NCBI RefSeq assembly: GCF_902686445.1
Contig: NC_062221.1
Location: 33,744,575 to 33,808,574 of the forward strand
Source of the DNA: Sciurus carolinensis
Lineage: Eukaryota > Chordata > Mammalia > Rodentia > Sciuridae
Length of the DNA stretch: 64,000 nt
Reading direction: 5' to 3'
Position numbers and translations under genes: made by a program. The stretch's first letter is position 1. Each line of letters opens with the position of its first letter. The notes beneath the pieces are model-generated. The model was not told the origin of the DNA and did no database searches. It worked only from the letters and a program-made list of their open reading frames with translations. Shown here piece after piece: positions 58,087 through 64,000 of the stretch.

Positions 58087-58113
<27 letters not shown>
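58087..58113 (+). repeat. L1 A-tail
   Basis: A-tail after an aaataaataaat-type lead; its last five A residues are also counted in the target duplication. Confidence 0.9.
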
Positions 58114-58114
<1 letters not shown>

Positions 58115-58125
58115 GGTTAGTTAGG
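58109..58125 (+). repeat. L1 target-site duplication, right
   Basis: Exact copy of 51323-51339. Confidence 0.9.
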
Positions 58126-58260
58126 TAGGTGAGAGTCACCCCTCGCTGTTTTCATTTGCATTCCTCTGATTATGACCATCCTTTCATACAGACGAGGATC
58201 TTTCTTGTTTATTTTTCTATATTTCCTTCATTTTTCTCTTAGTTGCTTTTCTTATCAGTA
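58126..58260 (-). mobile_element. Old L1 relic, right part
   Basis: 'ttttcatttgcattcctctg' and 'attatgaccatcctttcata' continue the old L1 interrupted at 51322. Confidence 0.5.
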
Positions 58261-58396
58261 TCTAGGCTTTAATATATTTGATTCCTTTCATTCAATTTAC
58301 TGTTTACAATTAGACTTCAATATGAATTTTAGAGAGGACAATATTAAATCAGACAGGTTAAAAATTTTAGACAAAAAGAAATGCCATGAGTCAGAA

Positions 58397-58401
<5 letters not shown>

Positions 58402-58427
<26 letters not shown>
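58402..58427. repeat. Poly(A) run
   Basis: Uninterrupted A tract; no recognised element precedes it. Confidence 0.85.
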
Positions 58428-59294
58428 GGGTTTTGGACCTTGGGTGAAATTTTGACAAAACAAAAGTGGTACTCCTGAAAACCAGCAGTAACAGAATTTT
58501 CTGATTTCCTAAAGGATAAACTTCAGTTTGTAACCTTCAGTTTGGATTCCTTATTTGTGATTCATTCACTCCTCATAAAAAACAAACTTGTTTCTGACTG
58601 CTAGGTCCCATTGCTCCATCTGCTGAATTTTAAACAATAAAGAATATTCCCTTTCTTCATAGAATTAAACAAATGATATTAGGATTCAGTTTTAAATTCT
58701 TGTACTTACACTTCTGTCTTTAGTCGAGTCTGGGACAATATGTTTCAGTATCCACATAGTTCATTCATTAATGAAGAGAAAATTAATACGTTTCAATTTA
58801 AAAGTCTCATTTCCACTGCAACATATTGAAAATAGTCGCTCATCTCCAAATAGCAGCTGCTGACATCTCAGGAAGAATTTGAAAAATTCTATTTAGAAAC
58901 CAATCTGCTTACACATGACTTATGTAAGTTGTTTACCTCACTCTTTATTGCAGAAAGTATCTGCATAAAAAAATTCTTATTTCTCCAGAATTCATTTGGG
59001 ATAGCTGTTTTGCCACCTGTAATGATAATTTTCTCTCTTTGGCATCAAAACTGTTAGCTTTGGAAAGACTAGGACTGGTATGATGTTTTTATTTGTACGT
59101 AAATAATACATACTTTCTCTGTATAGTTTCTTCTAAACTCTTCCTGATAGTAATATTTCCATGACAATATTAAAAGATTTCTCAATAATATTTACTTAAG
59201 ACAATGTATCTCTTTTTTATTATTGGCATTTATTTGTAAATCATCTATGCCCATTGTAACTGTTTATGATTTACTATTTTGTTTTTAAAAATAT
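58428..59294. other. No gene seen
   Basis: AT-rich sequence, nothing recognised. Confidence 0.5.
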
Positions 59295-59425
59295 TTGCAC
59301 TACATCACTCCTTTGATCTTCTCAGCAATATTATAAGTAGGCGTTACTTTTATTGCTGATGAAGAGATTGAGATGTTGACATAAATTTTCCATGGTAAGT
59401 GAAGTCTTGACCTTCTGATAATAAA
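59295..59425 (-). mobile_element. MIR SINE
   Basis: 'cctttgatcttctcagcaat', 'ttattgctgatgaagagatt' and 'ccatggtaagtgaag' are the reverse of the MIR core and 3' part. Confidence 0.5.
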
Positions 59426-59499
59426 ATTCAAAATCTGCTGGACATTGCTCTTTAGGCATTATAAATAGAGACAAAGAATAAAAAATTCGATTCATTTTC

Positions 59500-59625
59500 T
59501 TTCTACATTGCTTGCAAGTTCCTTGAAGGAAGACTATTTTCTGTTTATCATAGTATCCCCAGCATCAAGAACATACTACTTCATTAAATATAAATTTAAT
59601 CTATAAACATTTTACTGGAAGGTTT
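59500..59625 (+). mobile_element. L2 LINE 3' end
   Basis: 'agttccttgaaggaagacta' and 'tagtatccccagcatcaaga' are the conserved L2 3' terminal text. Confidence 0.55.
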
Positions 59626-60134
59626 AAAAAGCACTTTATATACACTATGGTGTGTTGAGTTGGTGATAGAGAGCAAATGTTATTAAACATAAACATTAAA
59701 AGTTGTTTGTCTCTGAGTAATATATTCAAATTAGAATAAATATTTGGAAGTATGAACTAAACTAATACTTGAGCTGTAAGTGATGTGAAAGCAGGAACTC
59801 ATAAATCTTTAAAAATAATTAAATCTAACTCAGATGCTGCATATGACTCTTTCATTTTGTGCAACCTGTTGAAACCAGAGTTTTGAGATGAGACTAGATT
59901 TCCCACTTTATCAATTTGCTCCTGGGTTCATGTCTCAAATTTGAAGAATAAAATTCATGGTTAACAATGGAAGGGAACAGTAAATGGAGTAGGATTTATT
60001 TAAGTGAGAAGAGAGAAACCTCCTACAACACAGGAGGATACCTAATAGCAGGAAAACTCCTTTTGGTTTGCTACTCTAGGGGCCTATATGATTTTTGAGG
60101 GTATGAACATTGACTAAAATCTATGTTAAATGAG
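59626..60134. other. No gene seen
   Basis: AT-rich sequence. Confidence 0.5.
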
Positions 60135-61365
60135 TGCAATCTCAAAGACTTATGAATTAGACCAGAAACCCTGCACCTGCTAGAATAAAATATAGGCCCA
60201 ACACTTCAACATGTCCCCTCAGGATCTGACTTCCTTAACAAGACTCCTAAAGCACAAGAAGTAAAATCAAAACTCAATAAATGGGATGGCATTGATCTAA
60301 AAGATTCTTCACAGTAAAGAAAATAATCAAGAGTGTGAAAAAAGCACAGAATGGGAGAAAATATTTGCCACATGTACCTCAGGCATTAGGATATACAAAG
60401 AATCCAAGAAACTTAACACCAAAAAAAACCAAAACAAAACAAAAAAAATGCAAATAATCCAATAAATAAATGAACAAAGGACCTAAAAAGACACTTCTCA
60501 AAATAAGAAATAAGAACAGTCAACAAATATATGAAAAGTTGTTCAACACCTCTAGCAATTAGAGAAATAAAACTTAAAACTACACTGAGATTTCATCTTA
60601 CTTCAGTCAGAAAGGTAATTATCAAGAATACAAGTAACAAATGTTGGGGAGGATTTGGGCAAAAAAGGGTACATACATACCTTGTTGGTGGAACCGGGAA
60701 TCGTTGCAACCACTCTGAAAAGCAGTATGGAGATTCCTCAAAAAACCTAGGAATGGAACCACCATTTGACTGGGTTATCCCACTCCATGGTGTATTTCCA
60801 AAGGAGTTAAAAGCAGCATACTACAGTGACACAGTCACATCAATATTTACTGAAGCTCAATTCACAATAGCTAAGCTATGGAGTCAACTTAGGTGCCCTT
60901 CAATAGATGACTGTATAAAGAAAATGTGATATGTATACACAATGGAATATTATTCAGCTATAAAGAAGAATGACTTTATGATATTTGCCAGTTAATGGAT
61001 GGATCTGGAGACTATCGTGCTAAGTAAAACCAGCCAATCCCTCCAAACCAAAGGTTGAATATTTTCTCTGATATGTGGAAGGTAACCCACAATAAGAGGA
61101 AGGGGGAAGAATAGAAGTTCAGTGGATTAGACAAAGGGGAATGAAGGGAAGAGGAGGGATAGGAAAAGAAAAGACAGTGGAATGAATCTGACATTACTTT
61201 CCCACATACATATATGAATATACCACAGTGAATCTTGCTATTGTTTACATCCAGAAGTCTGGGGTCATAATTAAAATAATATATATTCTATGATTGTATA
61301 ATTATATAAAAATTTATTCTACTGTCATGTGTAACTAAAAAGAACCAATTAAAAATTTATTAAGG
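60135..61365 (+). mobile_element. 5'-truncated L1, older subfamily
   Basis: Corresponds to ORF2 from the RPE(T)LHL region onwards plus a 3' UTR. It is clearly more diverged than the copies at 48, 51 and 62 kb, with many stops and indels. The zinc-knuckle-like region and 'AAYYSDTVTSIF', 'AQFTIAKLW' are still readable. The 3' UTR ('gttgaatattttctctgata') is of a different type from the young copies and matches the pieces at 40095 and, reversed, 12041. Confidence 0.88.
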
Positions 61366-62245
61366 CTGTTGGTTCTATCCTTTAGCCTGAGTTTTTAATC
61401 CTTCCTATAATTTCCATCTCGTTTACATGCATTTCCATTTTCATGTTGCTCTGGGACTAAGGAATCAGAGTTGGTAGAAATGCTCCCACTGGAAACCTCA
61501 TGGTGTCTACTTTTGAAAAAAGTCTTGATGGGGCCCATTAATTTTCTAGGTTAGTTTTACCTAGCCTCATCTGTGGTCTTTATATCTGAACAAAACCTAT
61601 TACCCTGATTGCCTGGCCATTATCTATCCTTTTCCACTGTTAGGTAACTTCCAAAAACTGATAGTTGTGAATCAAAACACTCTTTTAACAGTGTCTCATA
61701 GAAACAGTCTTAAAAGCTACAGAATTTATGTACTACTTTTAACACTGATCTCTTTCCACTGATATTTGAAAGCAGGTATTTAATTATGGCCTGAATTACA
61801 TAAAGCAAAAGAAGTGATGCTGAGAACTGGGGCTAGATACAGTGGAGCAGATGTTGAGCAGCTGTGTGGTGTGAGTGACCAAAAGTAGCTGTGCTTTGTC
61901 ATTCTGCTAACGATCTATTCTTGATCTCGGCGCAAATTTTTTATTGAGGCATTTATTTTGTAAATAATCTGCCTAACATTTAGGATTTGTGAACATATAT
62001 GTTACCTATTTGTAGACATGTAATATATAAGATTTTAGTAGAATTTAAAACTTTTTTAAAACACACACGTGTGTACTCATTTTTAAAAGTTTGAATAAAT
62101 AATATGAAAAGTATAAAAACGTTATCATCTGGAGTCATGATGGAGTTTGAGTTCCACACTAGAGTCAAAAGAATAAGCAGAAGTAAACAAGCAAGGAAGG
62201 CTGAAGACAAAGTCTCAGAACTCCTAGTGCCTAGGAGGGTCAAGA
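61366..62245. other. No gene seen
   Basis: Unique-looking AT-rich sequence. Confidence 0.5.
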
Positions 62246-62845
62246 GTGCTGTTTAATTTCATTCTGTTGCATATGGTTTTCCAGTTTTCCCAGCACCATT
62301 TGTTGAAGAGGCTATCTTTTCTCCATTGCATATTTTTGGCTCCTTTGTCTAGAATGAGAAAATTGTTTTTATTTGGGTTTATGTCCATGTCCTCTATTCT
62401 GTACCATTGATCTACCTGTCTATTTTGGTACCAATACCATGCCATTTTTGTTACTATTGCTTTGTAGTACAGTTGAAGATCTGGTATTGTGAAACCCCCT
62501 GCTTCACTCTTTCTACTGAGGATTGCTTTAGCTATTCTGGGTTTCTTATTCTTCCAGATGAATTTCATAATTGCTTGCTCTATTTCTGTAAGGTACGTCA
62601 TTGGGATTTTAATTGGAATTGCATTGAATCTGTATAGCACTTTTGGTAGTATGGCCATTTTGACAATATTAATTCTGCCTATCCAAGAACATGGGAGATC
62701 TTTCCATCTTCTAAGGTTTTCTTTAATTTCTTTCTTTAGTGTTCTATAGTTCTCATTGTAGAGGTCTTTCACCTCTTTTGTGAGATTGATTCCCAAGTAT
62801 TTTATTTTTTTGGATGCTGTTGTGAATGGGGTAGTTTTCCTAACT
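62246..62845 (-). mobile_element. L1 5' segment, inverted half of a twin-primed insertion
   Basis: Minus-strand ORF2 sequence from 'aggaaaactaccccattcac' to 'cagaatgaaattaaac', corresponding to about 56312-56895 of the full-length copy. It is open over about 200 codons ([32 protein letters not shown]). The open frame reading into the plus-oriented half at 62845-62883 is a junction artefact. Confidence 0.93.
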
Positions 62846-64000
62846 TCTCTCACCCGCACAAAACTCAACTCAAAATGGATCAAGGGCCTTGGAATCAGAC
62901 CAGAGACCCTGCATCTTATAGAAGAAAAAGTAGGTCCAAATCTTCAACATGTAGGCTTAGGATCAGACTTCCTTAACAAGACTCCCATAGCACAAGAAAT
63001 AAAAGCAAGAATCAACAACTGGGATAGATTCAAACTAAAAAGCTTTCTCTCAGCAAAGGAAACTATCAGTAATGTGAAGAGAGAGCCTACAGAGTGAGAG
63101 AATATCTTTGCCACTCACACTTCAGATAGAGCGCTAATTTCTAGAATATACAAAGAACTCAAAAAACTCTACACGAATGCAAATAATGCAATCAACAAAT
63201 GGGCTAAGGAAATGAACAGACACTTTGCAGAAGAAGATCTACAAGCAATCAACAGATATATGAAAAAATGTTCAACATGTGTAGTAATAAGAGAAATGCA
63301 AATCAAAAGTACCCTAAGATTCCATCGCACCCCAATTAGAATGGCGATTATCAAAAACACAAGCAACAATAGGTGTTGGCGAGGATGTGGGGAAAAGATA
63401 CACTCATACATTGCTGGTGGGTTTGCAAATTAGTGCAGCCACTCTGGAAAGTAGTGTGGAGATTCCTCAGAAAGCTTGGAATGGAAACACCATTTGACCC
63501 AGCTATCCCACTCTTTGGCCTATACCCAAAGGACTTAAAATTAGCATACTACAGAGATACAGCCACATCAGTTTTCATTGCTGCTCAATTCACCATAGCC
63601 AGATTGTGGAACCAACCTAGGTGTCCTTCAATTGATGAATGGATAAAGAAACTGTGGCATACATATACAATGGAATATTACTCCACCATAAAGAATGATA
63701 AAATTATGGCATTTGCAGGCAAATGGACGAAATTGGAGAATATCATGCTAAGTGAGATAAACCAATCTCAAAAAACCAAAGGATGAATGATCTCGCTGAT
63801 AAGCGGATGATGACATATAATGGGGGGTTGGAGTGGTTAGCGTTAGGGTTAGGGTTAGGTTTAGGGTTAGGGTTAGGGAGGGGGGCAAGAATGGAGGAAG
63901 GAAGGACTGTATAGAGGAAAAAGGGTGGGATGGGGGAAGGGGGAAAATATGGCAGAATGAATCAAACAACATTGCCTTGTGTAAATTTATGATTACAAGA
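62846..64000 (+). mobile_element. L1 3' segment of the same twin-primed insertion, runs off window
   Basis: Plus-strand ORF2 C-terminus beginning 'cttctctcacccgcacaaaa', i.e. where the inverted half stops, with only about 6-7 bases of L1 lost at the joint. ORF2 has a TGA at 63097 region and a frameshift near 63175 ('cacgaatgcaaataatgc', shorter than in the full-length copy). The 3' UTR carries six telomere-like hexamers and is not finished at the window end. Confidence 0.93.
63843..63878 (+). repeat. Telomere-like (TTAGGG)6 array in L1 3' UTR
   Basis: Six consecutive hexamers, five exact TTAGGG and one TTAGGT. Confidence 0.95.

Larger units (their letters stand above)
51340..58108 (+). mobile_element. 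Full-length LINE-1 with target duplications
   Basis: A complete 6.8-kb L1 with three 459-bp promoter monomers, tether, ORF1, 31-bp spacer, ORF2, 3' UTR and A-tail, flanked by a perfect 17-bp duplication (the last 12 bases are unambiguous; the leading A residues merge with the tail). It is inserted in an older L1. The first monomer starts exactly at a unit boundary. ORF1 is split in two frames and ORF2 has two 1-base deletions, so the copy is nearly intact but probably not autonomous as it stands. Perfect duplications and open frames indicate a recent insertion. Confidence 0.97.

Noticed and set aside
62224..62883. 219-codon minus-strand frame as an independent gene
   Set aside because: It is the inverted part of a twin-primed L1 ORF2; its first residues come from the antisense of the other half.
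63843..63878. Chromosome end
   Set aside because: Only six hexamers, inside an L1 3' UTR with L1 sequence continuing on both sides.

Overview
The window is mammalian nuclear DNA with no recognisable host gene. It is an AT-rich, intron-less stretch made largely of transposable elements, from young LINE-1 (L1) to very old ones. The repeat set points to a rodent, most likely of the squirrel lineage (Sciuridae): ID-type tRNA-derived SINEs, composite ID/7SL-derived SINEs of the MEN type, and one family of young L1s with GC-rich tandem promoter monomers. The squirrel assignment is inference from repeat types. No tRNA, rRNA, CRISPR or bacterial-type feature is present.

Layout. 1-4785: 5' part of a young L1 on the minus strand (ORF2 start, ORF1, two 605-bp promoter monomers), cut by the window edge. 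4786-12040: old L1 relics, one MaLR LTR and unique DNA. 12041-13476: 5'-truncated L1, minus strand. 13.5-21 kb: MaLR LTR, a small L1 fragment, and endogenous-retrovirus-like pieces including a clean 326-bp solo LTR (17895-18220) with 5-bp target duplications. 21.8-33.5 kb: a long pyrimidine microsatellite, MEN and 7SL-type SINEs, several MaLR LTRs (one nested in another repeat) and an ID SINE. 33.5-48 kb: mostly unique AT-rich DNA with an L1 3' end, MLT1 LTRs, a Tigger/MER2-like DNA transposon, MEN SINEs and a worn old L1. 48146-49918: truncated L1, plus strand. 51340-58108: a full-length 6.8-kb L1 on the plus strand with perfect 17-bp target duplications, inserted into an older L1. 59-61.4 kb: MIR, L2 and an older L1. 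62246-64000: an L1 with an inverted 5' half (twin priming), running off the right edge.

The only coherent coding units are the L1s. ORF1 encodes the RNA-binding coiled-coil chaperone. ORF2 encodes an endonuclease/reverse transcriptase with a C-terminal cysteine motif. Transcription would start in the GC-rich monomers, each of which carries a YY1-type site.

The points most worth a second look lie inside these L1s. ORF1 is split in two frames at the same place in both 5'-complete copies, directly after an in-frame A AAA AAC heptamer, with an ATGA stop/start overlap. A roughly 440-codon antisense frame runs through the promoter monomers. The 3' UTRs carry TTAGGG-type repeats and a G-quadruplex-prone tract. 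The two copies use different promoter monomer architectures. Repeat family names were assigned by eye from remembered consensus features, so element edges are approximate unless a target-site duplication or junction is described.
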